From the NCBI RefSeq assembly GCF_016758255.1, contig NZ_QYAD01000005.1, forward strand, positions 1 to 64,000: a stretch of DNA of 64,000 nt, written 5' to 3'. This stretch comes from Leucobacter chromiireducens subsp. chromiireducens (GTDB lineage Bacteria > Actinomycetota > Actinomycetes > Actinomycetales > Microbacteriaceae). The notes below the pieces were generated by a model. That model made no database searches, was not told the DNA's origin, and saw only the letters and a list, made by a program, of their open reading frames with translations. Made by a program: the position numbers and the translations under genes. Shown here piece by piece: positions 1 through 9,165 of this stretch (within the stretch, counting starts at the first letter, position 1; the number at the start of each line of letters is the position of its first letter).

Positions 1-2
1 AT

Positions 3-66
3 AGGGAGGGTTGCACTTGTTGGTCACCAGTGATGGTGGCTTGCGGGTGTGGCCCTCCCTTTTTTT
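3..66 (+). terminator. Rho-independent terminator of a gene upstream of the window
   Basis: The arms AGGGAGGG (3-10) and CCCTCCCT (53-60) are perfectly complementary. A small inner hairpin, CACCA (25-29) with TGGTG (34-38), sits inside, and a run of seven T follows (60-66). This is the classic shape of an intrinsic terminator. The gene it serves lies outside the window. Confidence 0.75.
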
Positions 67-211
67 GACCCCAAAAACAGGCGCTCATGCGCACCATGGT
101 TCGTTTGGGCGGCTGCCCACGGTCGTCGTTGTCGCACGCCTCATTATTCTTGTGGGGGAAGTGTTTTTCTGGATACGCTTCTTCTCTACCCCTACGGCAG
201 AGGAGCTCAGC

Positions 212-1036
212 ATGCTACATGAACGCAACCGGTGGCGTGCTTTCTGGAACACCGGAGGCTGGTGGAAAGCCGCGCTGTTGGTGGTCGGCTATTGGCTGCT
301 CTACCAACTCGTTGGGCTCGCCACCTCAACTCTTTTTGCGTCGACCATCGACGCAAAAGACCCGATCTCTACCCCCGCAAGTGTGATGTTCGGTATTGCT
401 GTCCCCATCGCGGTGATGGGGGCACTCCTGCTCGCGTTCTCGGGTTCTCTACGGTGGACGAGGAGCCTCTTCAAAGCTCATCCGGTGTTGCATCCACGTT
501 GGCTGTGGGGCGTCGTAGCCATCATGATCTTGCCGGTCGTGTTGCGGGTAGTCGCCACTGAGTGGTCACGCTACTCGTGGCTTCTTGTGCTTTCTATACT
601 CCTGCTTGGCCTGTGTATCGGCTTCGCTGAGGAGCTCCTGACTCGAGGAATCGCAGTCCGTGTATTGCAAAACGCGGGGTTCGGGGAGCGAACGGTGTTG
701 ATCGTGTCGGCAACCCTTTTTGCCGTGCTCCATCTGGGGAACGTCGTTTCAGGTCAATCTGTAGTAACGGTGCTGGTCACTGCGGCGTACGCATTCGGTT
801 TTGGCGGGATGATGTACCTTGCGTTAATTTCGACTGGACGCCTGTGGTGGGCGATTGCGCTCCACGCGATTACAGATCCGACTACGATTCTTGCCACGGG
901 CGGGATCGATACGCACGGCTCGCAAGGAACCGGAGCGGAAGCCCTGCTCGCGGCAGCTGCCGTCTTCAACGTTCTGTACCTCTTGGTGACCGCGGTTGCG
1001 ATTTGGAGGTTGGGGCCGCGGTCTTCCACACACTAG
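212..1036 (+). CDS. CPBP family intramembrane metalloprotease
   Basis: A membrane protein of 274 aa with several hydrophobic segments. It carries the CPBP (Abi/Rce1-like) protease signature: EELLTRG near residue 140 (EExxxR), then FAVLHLGN, then ALHAITD, which supply the Glu and His residues of the active site. Members cleave substrates inside the membrane or act in bacteriocin self-immunity; the substrate here is unknown. The frame is open back to position 11, but that part overlaps a terminator. The ATG at 212 has AGGAG six bases upstream and is the better start. It converges with glpK, sharing four bases (CTAG) that encode both stop codons. Confidence 0.85.
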   Translation: MLHERNRWRAFWNTGGWWKAALLVVGYWLLYQLVGLATSTLFASTIDAKDPISTPASVMFGIAVPIAVMGALLLAFSGSLRWTRSLFKAHPVLHPRWLWGVVAIMILPVVLRVVATEWSRYSWLLVLSILLLGLCIGFAEELLTRGIAVRVLQNAGFGERTVLIVSATLFAVLHLGNVVSGQSVVTVLVTAAYAFGFGGMMYLALISTGRLWWAIALHAITDPTTILATGGIDTHGSQGTGAEALLAAAAVFNVLYLLVTAVAIWRLGPRSSTH

Positions 1037-2550
1037 TGCGGTGTGTCGTCGTCGACCCACCCCGTGGACTTCGTGACTGCCTTGCGCCACTCCCGGAGGA
1101 GCCGTGCACGCTCCGCCTCTTCGAGCCGCGGCTCCCACCGTTCGCCTTCTCGCCAGTTCGCACGCAGTTCGTCGAGATCCCGCCAGAACCCCACTGCGAG
1201 CCCCGCAACGTAGGCGGCGCCGAGCGCAGTGGTCTCTGCGACTCTGGGTCGCACCACCGGGACGCCGAGGATGTCGGCCTGAAACTGCATGAGCGTCGTG
1301 TTTGCCACCATTCCGCCGTCGACGCGGAGCTCGGTCAATGGAACTTCGACGTCCGCGTTCACCGCGTCGAGCACGTCACGGGTTTGGTACGCAACCGCTT
1401 CGAGCGCGGCACGCGCAAAGTGCCCGCGATTTGAGTACCTGGTGAGCCCGACGATGGTGCCACGCGCATCCGGCCGCCAATACGGCGCAAAGAGCCCGGA
1501 GAAGGCCGGCACGATGTACACGCCGCCGTTATCCGGCACGCTGAGCGCGAGGGGCTCCACCTCTTCGGCAGAGGGAATGATCCCGAGCTGATCTCGGAGC
1601 CACTGGATGAGTGATCCCGTGACTGCGATGGATCCCTCGAGTGCATAGTGAACGGGGCCGTTGCCAAGCTGGTAGCCCGCCGTCGTGATGAGCCCATTGC
1701 TCGAATGGACGAGCTCTGCGCCCGTCTGCATGAGGAGAAAGCAACCGGTGCCGTAGGTGTTCTTCGATTCACCGGCATCGAATGCGGCTTGCCCGAAGGC
1801 CGCGGCTTGCTGATCACCCAGGATGCCCGCGACGGGAACTCCGTGCAGGAGAGAGGATGCCTCGGCGGATCCGTACACCTCCGAGGACGAACGGATCTCC
1901 GGCAGGAGGGACTCGGGAATGTCGAACGCGGCGAGGAGCTCGGGGCTCCATGCGCGCGTGCGCAGATCCATCAAGAACGTTCGCGACGCATTGGTCACGT
2001 CCGTGGCGTGGACGCCCCCATCCGGCCCGCCGGTGAGGTTCCAGAGCACCCAGGTGTCCGGTGTGCCAAAGAGGATCTCGCCCGCTTCCGCGCGCTCCCG
2101 CAGCCCCGGCACGTTCTGGAGCAGCCAGGCAATCTTCGATGCGGAGAAATAGGCGGTGAGGGGGAGCCCGGTCAGCTCGCGGAAGCGATCCGGCCCGCCG
2201 TTAGCGGCGAGAAGATCGACGATATCCTGCGAGCGCGTGTCCTGCCAAACGATTGCGTGGTGCACAGGGCTGCCCGTGGCGCGATCCCACATGATCGTGG
2301 TTTCGCGCTGGTTCGTGATGCCGACGGCGGCGATGTCTGCCCCTGTCAGGTCTGCCCGTCCGAGTGCCGTGCCGATGACCTCTTGCACGTTCTGCCAGAT
2401 CTCACTGGCGTCGTGCTCAACGAGTCCGGCGCTCGGCATGATCTGCCGATGCTCTTTCTGACCCAGCGCCACAACCGAACCCGTGCGGTCGAAGATGATC
2501 GCTCGCGAGGATGTGGTGCCCTGGTCAATCGACAGTACGAAGTTGCGCAT
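1033..2550 (-). CDS. glpK: Glycerol kinase
   Basis: This cytosolic FGGY-family kinase phosphorylates glycerol to sn-glycerol 3-phosphate using ATP. At 505 aa it has the usual length. The N-terminal phosphate-binding motif [12 protein letters not shown] is at about residues 7-18. [13 protein letters not shown] lies mid-protein and the adenosine motif [11 protein letters not shown] lies near the C-terminus. It follows glpD by 13 bp on the same strand, so the two form a glycerol catabolic operon: kinase product feeds the dehydrogenase. No glycerol facilitator (glpF) is seen in the window. Confidence 0.96.
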   Translation of the reverse strand: MRNFVLSIDQGTTSSRAIIFDRTGSVVALGQKEHRQIMPSAGLVEHDASEIWQNVQEVIGTALGRADLTGADIAAVGITNQRETTIMWDRATGSPVHHAIVWQDTRSQDIVDLLAANGGPDRFRELTGLPLTAYFSASKIAWLLQNVPGLRERAEAGEILFGTPDTWVLWNLTGGPDGGVHATDVTNASRTFLMDLRTRAWSPELLAAFDIPESLLPEIRSSSEVYGSAEASSLLHGVPVAGILGDQQAAAFGQAAFDAGESKNTYGTGCFLLMQTGAELVHSSNGLITTAGYQLGNGPVHYALEGSIAVTGSLIQWLRDQLGIIPSAEEVEPLALSVPDNGGVYIVPAFSGLFAPYWRPDARGTIVGLTRYSNRGHFARAALEAVAYQTRDVLDAVNADVEVPLTELRVDGGMVANTTLMQFQADILGVPVVRPRVAETTALGAAYVAGLAVGFWRDLDELRANWREGERWEPRLEEAERARLLREWRKAVTKSTGWVDDDTPH

Positions 2551-2563
2551 CGAAACTCCTTGT

Positions 2564-4306
2564 TTACGCCGGGGTGAGGCCGGGGCCGTCGAGTGAGACG
2601 CGGTGTGCGGCGCGGAGCAGCTCGCTCGCGCGCTTCACCTCGGCCTTTTGCGTCGTGGCGCTCCACCCGAGTACGGGTGCGATCGCTGCGGCGACCTCCT
2701 CGAGGGTCGCGGAACTCAGACCGCCAACAAACGCGATCGACGTGCGCCGAAGCAGCACGTCATCGAGATGCTGCACCTGCTCAGTCTCAGCCAGGTAGGC
2801 AAGCTCCTCCGCGGTGTAGCCAGGCACGTGCGCGAGTGGCGTCGGCTTCTGGGGAAGCGCCGCGAGCACCTCGGTCGCCTGCGTTCCATAGCGCTGCAGG
2901 AGCTGATCCACGAGGGCGGGATCGTGGTCGCCGCGATGCCGGGCCAGCCAGACCTTGCGTGCCGCTGCGTCTCGCGGGAAGCCCGCGCCGCCGCCAATTG
3001 CGGTGGCGCGCGTGCTCACGGTGCGGGGGGCGCCGAGCAGCGCGAGAGTCTCGTCTGCGAGGTGCTCACCGAGCGCGCGGAAGGTCGTCCACTTCCCGCC
3101 CACGAGGCTCAGGGTGCGCACCGCTCCCAGCCAGCCGTGCTCGATCCGGTAGTCGCGGGACACGAACCCTGGCGCTGTGTCGTCGTGCTTCGGGAGGGGG
3201 CGGATGCCGGAGAACGTGTAGACGATGTGCGATCGATCGACCGCGATTCCCGGGAAGACATGGGGGATGAGGTCGAAGAAGTAGTCGACCTCATCGTCAG
3301 TGCAGACCGTCGGCGTGGCCGGATCGGCGTCGATGTCGGTCGTGCCCACCATGACGCGCCCCTTGAGCGGATAGATCAGCACGATGCGCCCGTCGGAGTG
3401 CTCAAAGAACATCTCGCGCCCACGGGTGGCATCGAGAAGTTCGGGGTGGTCGAGCACGATGTGCGAGCCCTTCGTGCCACCCATAAACGAGCTCGGTCGG
3501 CCGAGCGCTGCATTCGTCTCGTCGGTCCAGGGGCCGCTGGTGTTGACGATTACCTTTGCGTGGAACGGGAACTCATCCCCAGTGGTTTCGTCACGGAGCA
3601 CAGTCGCTCCGTCCCGATAGCCGACCGCGGAGAGATAGTTTGCGGCGCGCGAGTTCGCGTCAGCGCCCGTGTGCCGCTCTCGCCCCGCCGCGAGACCATC
3701 CTGCAGCACGTCGAGCGCGAGCCGCTCCGGATCGTGCATCGACGCGTCGTAGTACGTTGCGGTGTATTTGATGCGTGGATTGAGCCGGGGCAGAGCGCGC
3801 AGCGAGCGCTCCCGACCGTGGAAGCGGTGTCTCGGCACCCGGCCGCCCCCACGCGAGAACGTGTCGTACATCAACAAGCCGATTTTGATGAGCAGCGCTC
3901 CGCGCTCGCTGGGCTTTCCGCGGCCGTGGGTGACGAGCAGACGGAACGGTGCGGAGAGGACCCCTGCAAACGTTTTGAAGATTGGGATCGTGGTTTGCAG
4001 CGGGGCGACGTAGTGCGGGGCGTTCTTCAGCAGCCGATTCCGCTCCTGGACCGCCTCGCGGACAAGCCGCAGCTCGCCGTTCTCGAGGTAGCGCACGCCG
4101 CCGTGCACCATGTGACTCGAAGCGGACGACGCGCCCGAGACGTAGTCGCCGCGCTCAACGAGGGCGACGTCGACTCCCTGAAGGGCGAGCTCTCGGAAGG
4201 TGGCAATGCCGTTAATCCCGCCGCCGATAATCAGCACATCAGCGCTGGGACGGCCGCGAAGGGCCTCGACACTCGGACGTGCGGTGGGGGAGTTTTGCCG
4301 TGCCAT
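2564..4306 (-). CDS. glpD: Aerobic glycerol-3-phosphate dehydrogenase (FAD)
   Basis: This membrane-associated flavoprotein oxidises glycerol 3-phosphate to dihydroxyacetone phosphate and passes electrons to the quinone pool. The 580 aa protein has an N-terminal FAD Rossmann motif (GGGINGIA, about residues 27-34), followed by the GlpD-typical [18 protein letters not shown]-terminal all-helical DAO_C domain lies beyond about residue 440. It is the first gene of the glpD-glpK operon. It starts at an ATG 80 bp from the divergent dinB, so that gap must hold both promoters. The biosynthetic NAD(P)-dependent enzyme (gpsA) is also in this window, near 62 kb. Confidence 0.95.
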   Translation of the reverse strand: MARQNSPTARPSVEALRGRPSADVLIIGGGINGIATFRELALQGVDVALVERGDYVSGASSASSHMVHGGVRYLENGELRLVREAVQERNRLLKNAPHYVAPLQTTIPIFKTFAGVLSAPFRLLVTHGRGKPSERGALLIKIGLLMYDTFSRGGGRVPRHRFHGRERSLRALPRLNPRIKYTATYYDASMHDPERLALDVLQDGLAAGRERHTGADANSRAANYLSAVGYRDGATVLRDETTGDEFPFHAKVIVNTSGPWTDETNAALGRPSSFMGGTKGSHIVLDHPELLDATRGREMFFEHSDGRIVLIYPLKGRVMVGTTDIDADPATPTVCTDDEVDYFFDLIPHVFPGIAVDRSHIVYTFSGIRPLPKHDDTAPGFVSRDYRIEHGWLGAVRTLSLVGGKWTTFRALGEHLADETLALLGAPRTVSTRATAIGGGAGFPRDAAARKVWLARHRGDHDPALVDQLLQRYGTQATEVLAALPQKPTPLAHVPGYTAEELAYLAETEQVQHLDDVLLRRTSIAFVGGLSSATLEEVAAAIAPVLGWSATTQKAEVKRASELLRAAHRVSLDGPGLTPA

Positions 4307-4386
4307 CTGCCTGCCTTGCTGCTGGAGCGGGTGGGGTCTTCCTCAACGGTACTGGAAACGTCGGTGGTGTGTGATGCAATGGATGC

Positions 4387-5601
4387 ATGACCGAAGCGCA
4401 GCGCACCGAGGCATCGATGCTGCACGTCGATATGGACTCCTTCTTCGTGTCGGTCGAGCTGCTCGATCGGCCGGAGCTCGTCGGCCGGCCCGTTGCGGCG
4501 GCGCACGACACCGTGCGCTCCGTCGTATCGAGCGCGAGCTACGAGGCGCGTCGCTACGGGGTGCGCTCTGCGATGCCGGTGGCTCGCGCAAAACAGCTGT
4601 GCCCCGAACTGGTGCTCATTACTCCGACGTTTGAGAAGTATCGGCTCGCCTCTCGCGAGGTGATGAGCGTTTTCCACGAGTTCACTCCGCTTGTCGAACC
4701 CTTGAGTATCGACGAGGCGTTCCTCGACGTTGCGGGCTCGATGAAACTGTTCGGCTCGCCCATCGAGATTGCGCGCGCGATTCGGCACCGGGTGCGTGAG
4801 CGAACGGGGCTGCCCGCGTCGGTGGGCCTCGCGGCAACGAAGTTTGTGGCCAAGCTCGCGTCGCAGCGCGCGAAGCCCGACGGGGTACTCGAGATCCCTC
4901 CGGCGCGCACGCTCGAGTTTCTGCACAGCCTGCCTGTCGAAGCGATGTGGGGGGTGGGGCAGGCCACCGCACGCGCGCTCAAGTCACGGGCCATCCACAC
5001 CGTCGCCGACCTCGCACGGGAACCGCTTCCATCGCTCACTCGAATCGTGGGGTCCGCGAGCGCAATGAAGCTGCACGCGCTCGCGAATGGCCGCGACGCG
5101 CGCGCGGTCGAGACCACGCGCACGGAGAAGAGCATCGGGCACGAAGAGACCTTCGCGGGTGACGTTAGCGATCCCGCGGTGATTGACCGCGAGCTGCTTC
5201 GGCTCGCGACGCGCACGGGTGAGCGGCTCCGTGCTGCGCAGTTTGAGGCGCGCACGATCGCGATCAAGGTCCGGTGGGACACGTTTGAGACGGTTACGCG
5301 ATCGCGAACGCTCGCCGAGGCCACCAACGCAACGCGCCGCATCGTGCAGACGGCGCGCGAGCTCTACGCGAGCCTCGATGCGGTGCGTCCGGTGCGCCTC
5401 ATCGGCGTGCGGGCGGAACAGCTCCGCCCAGCCGGCAGCGAGCCTGTGGGGCTCTGGAGCGACGACGACGAGTGGCGCGCGGTTGACCAGGCGGTCGACG
5501 AGTTGAAAGACCGTTTCGGTTCGGCGGGTATCACGTCCGCGAGCCTCCTGACGGGGCGCGGCGCGGTCGTCGATCCTCGCTCGCTGGAAGACCCGAGCTA
5601 G
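4387..5601 (+). CDS. dinB: DNA polymerase IV (Y family)
   Basis: Translesion, error-prone DNA polymerase of 404 aa. The catalytic acidic residues are visible in LHVDMDSFFVSVE near the N-terminus and in LSIDEAFLDVAGS (the SIDE motif) near residue 100. A helix-hairpin-helix region (MWGVGQATARALKSR) and a little-finger domain follow. I see no obvious LexA/SOS box in the 80 bp upstream. A possible -10 (TGCAAT, 4375-4380) lies six bases before the ATG, which would make the message leaderless. The gene is divergent from glpD and is followed by the convergent clpS operon. Confidence 0.95.
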   Translation: MTEAQRTEASMLHVDMDSFFVSVELLDRPELVGRPVAAAHDTVRSVVSSASYEARRYGVRSAMPVARAKQLCPELVLITPTFEKYRLASREVMSVFHEFTPLVEPLSIDEAFLDVAGSMKLFGSPIEIARAIRHRVRERTGLPASVGLAATKFVAKLASQRAKPDGVLEIPPARTLEFLHSLPVEAMWGVGQATARALKSRAIHTVADLAREPLPSLTRIVGSASAMKLHALANGRDARAVETTRTEKSIGHEETFAGDVSDPAVIDRELLRLATRTGERLRAAQFEARTIAIKVRWDTFETVTRSRTLAEATNATRRIVQTARELYASLDAVRPVRLIGVRAEQLRPAGSEPVGLWSDDDEWRAVDQAVDELKDRFGSAGITSASLLTGRGAVVDPRSLEDPS

Positions 5602-5625
5602 ACGAGCCGCTCCGGGCGGGCGCGG

Positions 5626-6258
5626 CTAGTCGTGCGAGGGTTCGCTCGGCACGTCGCTCTGCATAACGGTGAGGAGCGACTCGAGTACTGCTGCAAGCCA
5701 GTCGAACACCAGCACCGTTCCCCGCGTCTCTTCGTCGGCGAGCAGCCGTTCGCGATCATCGTGCTCGTCGAGGCCGATGCGGGCGGCGATCGCGAGCCGC
5801 AGCGCGGTCAGCGTGCGAACCCAGACCGGCAGGGTGGTAATTGAGATCTCCACGATCACGGCACCGGAGTCCGCGTCATCACGAGACTCGATGTCCGCGT
5901 CATCCGTCCGCTGTGCGCGAGCCTCGTCGTCGATCTGCCCGACGCCGAGTGCACTCGTGACGAAGAGCGCGTCCTGGAGTTTGCGGTTCACGAGCCCCTG
6001 CTCCGTCACCTTGCGAAACTCGGAGGCCTCGCTTGTCCCCTCGTACGCATCAGGGAAGAGGCGGGCGAGTGCGGGGTCGCTCGGCAACGCGTCGCTTCCG
6101 CCGACCTCGAGGCTCGCGAAAAATGGATCCGGGTCAAGCGCCGTCCCGCTGTGGCTGTCGAGGAGCTGGGCAAGCTGGGAGACGAGCTGGTCAAGCATCG
6201 CCGCTTCATCGCGTTCAAACACGACGCGCATTCCGTTCGGCTGGGGGATCAGCTTCAC
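5626..6258 (-). CDS. DUF2017 family protein
   Basis: Protein of 210 aa, rich in acidic residues, without membrane segments. It matches in context and character the actinobacterial DUF2017 family, whose gene regularly follows clpS (in Mycobacterium tuberculosis, Rv1331-Rv1332). It begins inside the clpS stop codon (ATGA overlap), so the two are almost certainly co-translated. The role is not known; a link to Clp-dependent proteolysis is suggested only by the neighbourhood. Recognisable patches are the N-terminal QPNGMRVVFERDE and the C-terminal VFDWLAAVLESLLTVMQ. Confidence 0.8.
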   Translation of the reverse strand: MKLIPQPNGMRVVFERDEAAMLDQLVSQLAQLLDSHSGTALDPDPFFASLEVGGSDALPSDPALARLFPDAYEGTSEASEFRKVTEQGLVNRKLQDALFVTSALGVGQIDDEARAQRTDDADIESRDDADSGAVIVEISITTLPVWVRTLTALRLAIAARIGLDEHDDRERLLADEETRGTVLVFDWLAAVLESLLTVMQSDVPSEPSHD

Positions 6259-6548
6259 TGAGTTCCCACCTCTCGAATCGTTGCCCAGAGCCCGTAGCCA
6301 TGCATCGCCTCAACGTGCATCTCCATCGCCTCGCGGCCGCCCTCTGCGACAACTGCGCTGCCTCGATGGTGCACACGGAGCATGAGTTCTTCGGCGTGCT
6401 GCGCGTCGAAGCCGAAGTGCGTCCGAAAGACAAACGAGACGTACGACATGAGGTTCACCGGATCATCCCACACCACGGTCTGCCACCCGCTGTCGGGAAG
6501 CACACGCGTCGCCTCACGTCGACTCGTCTCAGTTCCCGCCATGACCAT
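6255..6548 (-). CDS. clpS: ATP-dependent Clp protease adaptor ClpS
   Basis: ClpS binds N-degron substrates and hands them to the ClpC/ClpA unfoldase. The 97 aa protein has the conserved core WQTVVWDDPVNLMSYVSFVF (D-N-T/P-like pocket region) and AEELMLRVHHRGSAVV, in which the met/his pocket residues are seen. The ATG at 6548 overlaps the stop of the upstream metallopeptidase gene (TGATG). Another ATG two codons on (6542) has better spacing from the G-rich upstream stretch, and a GTG at 6557 is also possible. It is the middle gene of a three-gene operon. Confidence 0.92.
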   Translation of the reverse strand: MVMAGTETSRREATRVLPDSGWQTVVWDDPVNLMSYVSFVFRTHFGFDAQHAEELMLRVHHRGSAVVAEGGREAMEMHVEAMHGYGLWATIREVGTQ

Positions 6549-6895
6549 CAGCCCCACCCGAGTTCATGAATACGTGCCTCGCTCAGGCCGTAGAAGTGCG
6601 CGATCTCGTGGACGAGGGTCACGCGGATTTCATGCACCAGTTCCTCGTGATCCGCGCAGTGCTCGAGCAGATTCTCGCGAAACAGGATGATTCGATCGGG
6701 CTCCTCTCCGTAGCCATACACATTGCGTTCAGCGAGCGAGAAGCCTTCGTACACACCGAGAATGTCGCTGCCATCGGCGGGCCGGTCTTCCACCAAGAAA
6801 ATCACGTTGTCGAGCTGGGCGAGCATGTCGTCGTGCAGCGAATCGAGGCCGTCGGCGACGAGGGCCTCGAACTCTTCGGGCGGCATGGCGAGCAT
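6548..6895 (-). CDS. Small zincin-like metallopeptidase family protein
   Basis: A 115 aa protein of the minimal metallopeptidase family once called DUF1025. The zinc-binding signature HEIAHFYGL (HExxH) stands at about residues 99-107, followed by a further His (RIHELG) that can be the third ligand. The acidic N-terminal half (PPEEFEALVADGLDSLHDD) is usual in the family. It is first in an operon with clpS and DUF2017, so a role in protein turnover is plausible, but the substrate is unknown. The stop codon overlaps the clpS start. Confidence 0.82.
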   Translation of the reverse strand: MLAMPPEEFEALVADGLDSLHDDMLAQLDNVIFLVEDRPADGSDILGVYEGFSLAERNVYGYGEEPDRIILFRENLLEHCADHEELVHEIRVTLVHEIAHFYGLSEARIHELGWG

Positions 6896-7011
6896 ATCTT
6901 CACCCTACACAGCTGGCGCGAGGCGTGGGTGTGAATGCGTGGCAAGCGACTGATGACCTCGCGGCACACCCGGGATGACACGCGAGTTCGCAGCGGGGGA
7001 CTGCCATGGGT

Positions 7012-7017
7012 TATGAT
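7012..7017 (+). promoter_or_regulatory. Probable -10 box for tRNA-His
   Basis: TATGAT lies 44 bases before the tRNA. A weak -35 candidate, TTCGCA (6987-6992), stands 19 bases further upstream. Confidence 0.45.
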
Positions 7018-7060
7018 CGTAGAGTTGCCTCGTTCGCCCCGGTGAACGTCAGGTCAGCAT

Positions 7061-7137
7061 GGTGGCTATAGCTCAGTTGGTAGAGCACCGGCTTGTGGTG
7101 CCGGTGGTCGCGGGTTCAAGTCCCGTTAGCCACCCCA
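7061..7137 (+). tRNA. tRNA-His (anticodon GTG)
   Basis: A full cloverleaf can be drawn. The acceptor stem includes the extra G at position -1 that is the hallmark of tRNA-His. The anticodon arm is CCGGC-TTGTGGT-GCCGG and the T loop is TTCAAGT. The 3' CCA is encoded (7135-7137). A strong terminator follows five bases later, so this is a single-gene unit. Confidence 0.97.
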
Positions 7138-7142
7138 AGGAA

Positions 7143-7175
7143 AACACCCCCGATTTTCGAATCGGGGGTGTTTTT
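7143..7175 (+). terminator. Strong Rho-independent terminator after tRNA-His
   Basis: A perfect 13 bp stem, AACACCCCCGATT (7143-7155) with AATCGGGGGTGTT (7160-7172), is closed by a TTCG tetraloop and followed by a T run to 7175. The mirrored A run on the other side could let it work for the opposite strand too. Confidence 0.92.
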
Positions 7176-7274
7176 GTGTCTCAGGCGGTCTGCTCCGGCA
7201 TCTGCCGGGCAGACCGCCTGATGCGGCTGTCAGGTGAAAGGCTCAGCCGGGGGAGCGCCCGGCCGGCCGTGAGG

Positions 7275-8045
7275 CTAGACCGCCGCCGCGCTGCGAGCCA
7301 CGTGCGGCGCGCGCCCGAGGAAGGTAAGCCCGGGCTCAGCAGCGCGGTAGCCGTCGATCGAGCCGGCCCGGCGCGTGTTCGTGAGCTCGGCGGACGCCGG
7401 AATGTCAATCTCGATCGGCAGGTTGTAGTCGAGGTAGTGCTCGACGTAGCGGGGTTCACCGATGCGCGAGATCGAGATGATGCTGTTCAGGTGGCGCTCG
7501 AACCAGGGCTCGATGATCGCAAAGGTGCGCTCAAGCTCGTGGTTCGCGATGTACGCGAGCATGAGCGTGAAGAGGTGCCACTGCACGAGATCCTGCATTG
7601 CTGCGGTTTCGTGGCGTGCGATCATGCGCGACACCTCGACGCTCCGCTCAGAGAGCGGGCCCGCGGGGAACGACTCCGGGCAGAACTCCTCCACGGGCAG
7701 CTGTGTTTCGGTGCCGCGCACGATGAGGCGCGAGACGCCCAGCACGCGAACGCCCTCGCGATGATTCTCGAACACCGCGAAGGTCGCGGAGCGTGCATCG
7801 TCGGCGTCGCGGTCGGTTCCGTCCTCGAGGATGTCGCTCTCCGAGAGCTGGCCCGTTTGGTCGACGTAGACGCGGCGGCGCAGCGAGAAGTGCGCCGTGT
7901 ACTCCGCCTCGAGCCCGGGGAGGGGAACGCCGTCGACAGCGAGCAGACCGCACGCGAGCCGCGCGGTCGGATGCTCATCGAACACCCCGGAACTGAGAAC
8001 GGGGATGACATCGTGATTGGTCACAGAACGATCGATTTGGGACAA
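7275..8045 (-). CDS. LuxI/FeeM-like N-acyltransferase (putative signal-molecule synthase)
   Basis: A 256 aa protein with the layout of the autoinducer-synthase/FeeM branch of the GNAT fold. An N-terminal Arg-rich segment (SLRRRVYVDQ, residues 54-63) comes first, then an acidic patch (D78-D83), then VLGVSRLIVR with Arg106. LPVEEFCPESFP follows at 117-127, and EVSRMI carries Glu137 and Arg140. These match the R...D..D...R...ExSR pattern of acyl-homoserine-lactone synthases and N-acyl amino acid synthases. The predicted reaction is acyl transfer from acyl-ACP or acyl-CoA to a small amine; the product is unknown. It starts at TTG 8045 behind AAGGA; GTG 8024 is an alternative. It is divergent from a TetR-like regulator. 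Confidence 0.7.
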   Translation of the reverse strand: MSQIDRSVTNHDVIPVLSSGVFDEHPTARLACGLLAVDGVPLPGLEAEYTAHFSLRRRVYVDQTGQLSESDILEDGTDRDADDARSATFAVFENHREGVRVLGVSRLIVRGTETQLPVEEFCPESFPAGPLSERSVEVSRMIARHETAAMQDLVQWHLFTLMLAYIANHELERTFAIIEPWFERHLNSIISISRIGEPRYVEHYLDYNLPIEIDIPASAELTNTRRAGSIDGYRAAEPGLTFLGRAPHVARSAAAV

Positions 8046-8297
8046 CGCGGAGTCCTTCGGGGAAGCTGCGCGAGGGATGCGCGCACGGCGATACGCGGCG
8101 ACCCATCACGCCGCGAAATCTCTGACGTCTCATTCTGCCCTACGGGCCGGGGCCACCGCAGCACCGCTCCGGAAACGATTTGGGATCGCGTGGCGCCTGC
8201 TCACAGTTTCTCGGCGCGCGGGCGCGCGATGTTACCGCATGTCGGTGGCGACGTTGCTACGATAGAGCGAGCTAACGACGTCGTGATGGGAGCACTC

Positions 8298-9158
8298 GTG
8301 CCGGGAGAGAACTGGATTCGTGCGGCTGGTCGAGGTCAGTCGCCGCTCGATGATGTGCGCACGCGGATCCTCCGTACCGGCGAAGAGCACGTCGAAACCG
8401 TCGGTCTTTCCCTGGGCGTCCCGGCGAAGATCGTCGAGCAGCTCGTCGCGACCGCTGGCGCGACGCCCAAGCAGTTCGCCCAGATCTGGTCCTCACCCGA
8501 GGCCTACCTTGCCGAACTGTTCTGTGAGCTCGCCAACCACGCGCAAATCGACCGAGCGGACTCAGAGACGCTCCTCACAACGTGGCAGTACCTCGGCATG
8601 CGCAGCGGTGATCTGCGCTCTGCAGAGGGGCGACGGGCGGTGCTGGTCGATGTGATTCGTACCGCGGCGGAGTACAACTTCGACGTGGTCACCGCCTCGA
8701 GCAAGTGGCGCACCTACGCCGCGCTGTCCACGACAATCCTGTCGTGGCCTGAGGGTGAGGCGCGCACCCGAGTGATTGACGCTCTCCGGGCGAGCGAGCT
8801 CGCGTTCGTCGAGACGATGGAGAGTTTCTACCGCAACGTGCTTCCCACCGTGGGGTACCGCCTCCGGCCCCTGCTCCGCGGCGACTACCAGCCGTTCGTT
8901 GTGGCGGCTGCGTCGGTAATCGAGGGGCTCGGTATCGTGCGCGCAACAGTCCCTGCGCTCGTTGAAGCCCACTTTGAGACGCTCGGCGTCGAGGAAGCGG
9001 CGGCGGAGCACGCGGCGGGTGTGGAGTCGTGGTCGGTTGCGGCGCTCGCCTTCATGGGCGTGGTCGACGCGTTCATCGAGCCGGATCCCGCGTTCAACGC
9101 GGACGAAGCAATCGCGCGGCTCAACGGCGGCGTCGACGTGACGCCCGCGGGGGAGTAG
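8298..9158 (+). CDS. TetR-like transcriptional regulator, divergent from the acyltransferase
   Basis: About 286 aa. The N-terminal part reads like a diverged TetR DNA-binding domain, with GATPKQFAQIWSSPEAYLAELF in the place of the usual helix-turn-helix and recognition helix. The C-terminal two-thirds is helical and would form the ligand pocket, as in TetR receptors. It is longer than the usual 190-220 aa. The frame runs open far upstream through the tRNA, which is not coding. GTG at 8298 has GGGAG five bases upstream; ATG 8286 is an alternative start. A -10-like TACGAT (8258-8263) precedes it. Its position beside a putative acyl-signal synthase suggests it could sense that product (inference). 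Confidence 0.68.
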   Translation: MPGENWIRAAGRGQSPLDDVRTRILRTGEEHVETVGLSLGVPAKIVEQLVATAGATPKQFAQIWSSPEAYLAELFCELANHAQIDRADSETLLTTWQYLGMRSGDLRSAEGRRAVLVDVIRTAAEYNFDVVTASSKWRTYAALSTTILSWPEGEARTRVIDALRASELAFVETMESFYRNVLPTVGYRLRPLLRGDYQPFVVAAASVIEGLGIVRATVPALVEAHFETLGVEEAAAEHAAGVESWSVAALAFMGVVDAFIEPDPAFNADEAIARLNGGVDVTPAGE

Positions 9159-9165
9159 CCCCGGA

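Noticed and set aside
1648-4390. Long open frames antisense to glpK and glpD (309 and 595 codons)
   Set aside because: High GC content leaves long open antisense frames. They lack family motifs and ribosome sites, and the opposite strand has unmistakable enzymes.
7275-8045. Calling the acyltransferase a true LuxI homoserine-lactone synthase
   Set aside because: Only the general superfamily pattern is seen. FeeM-like N-acyl amino acid synthases share it, and the substrate cannot be read from sequence.
7059-8285. An open plus-strand frame running from tRNA-His into the TetR-like gene
   Set aside because: It crosses the tRNA and a strong terminator and is antisense to the acyltransferase. Only the part from about 8286-8298 looks like protein.
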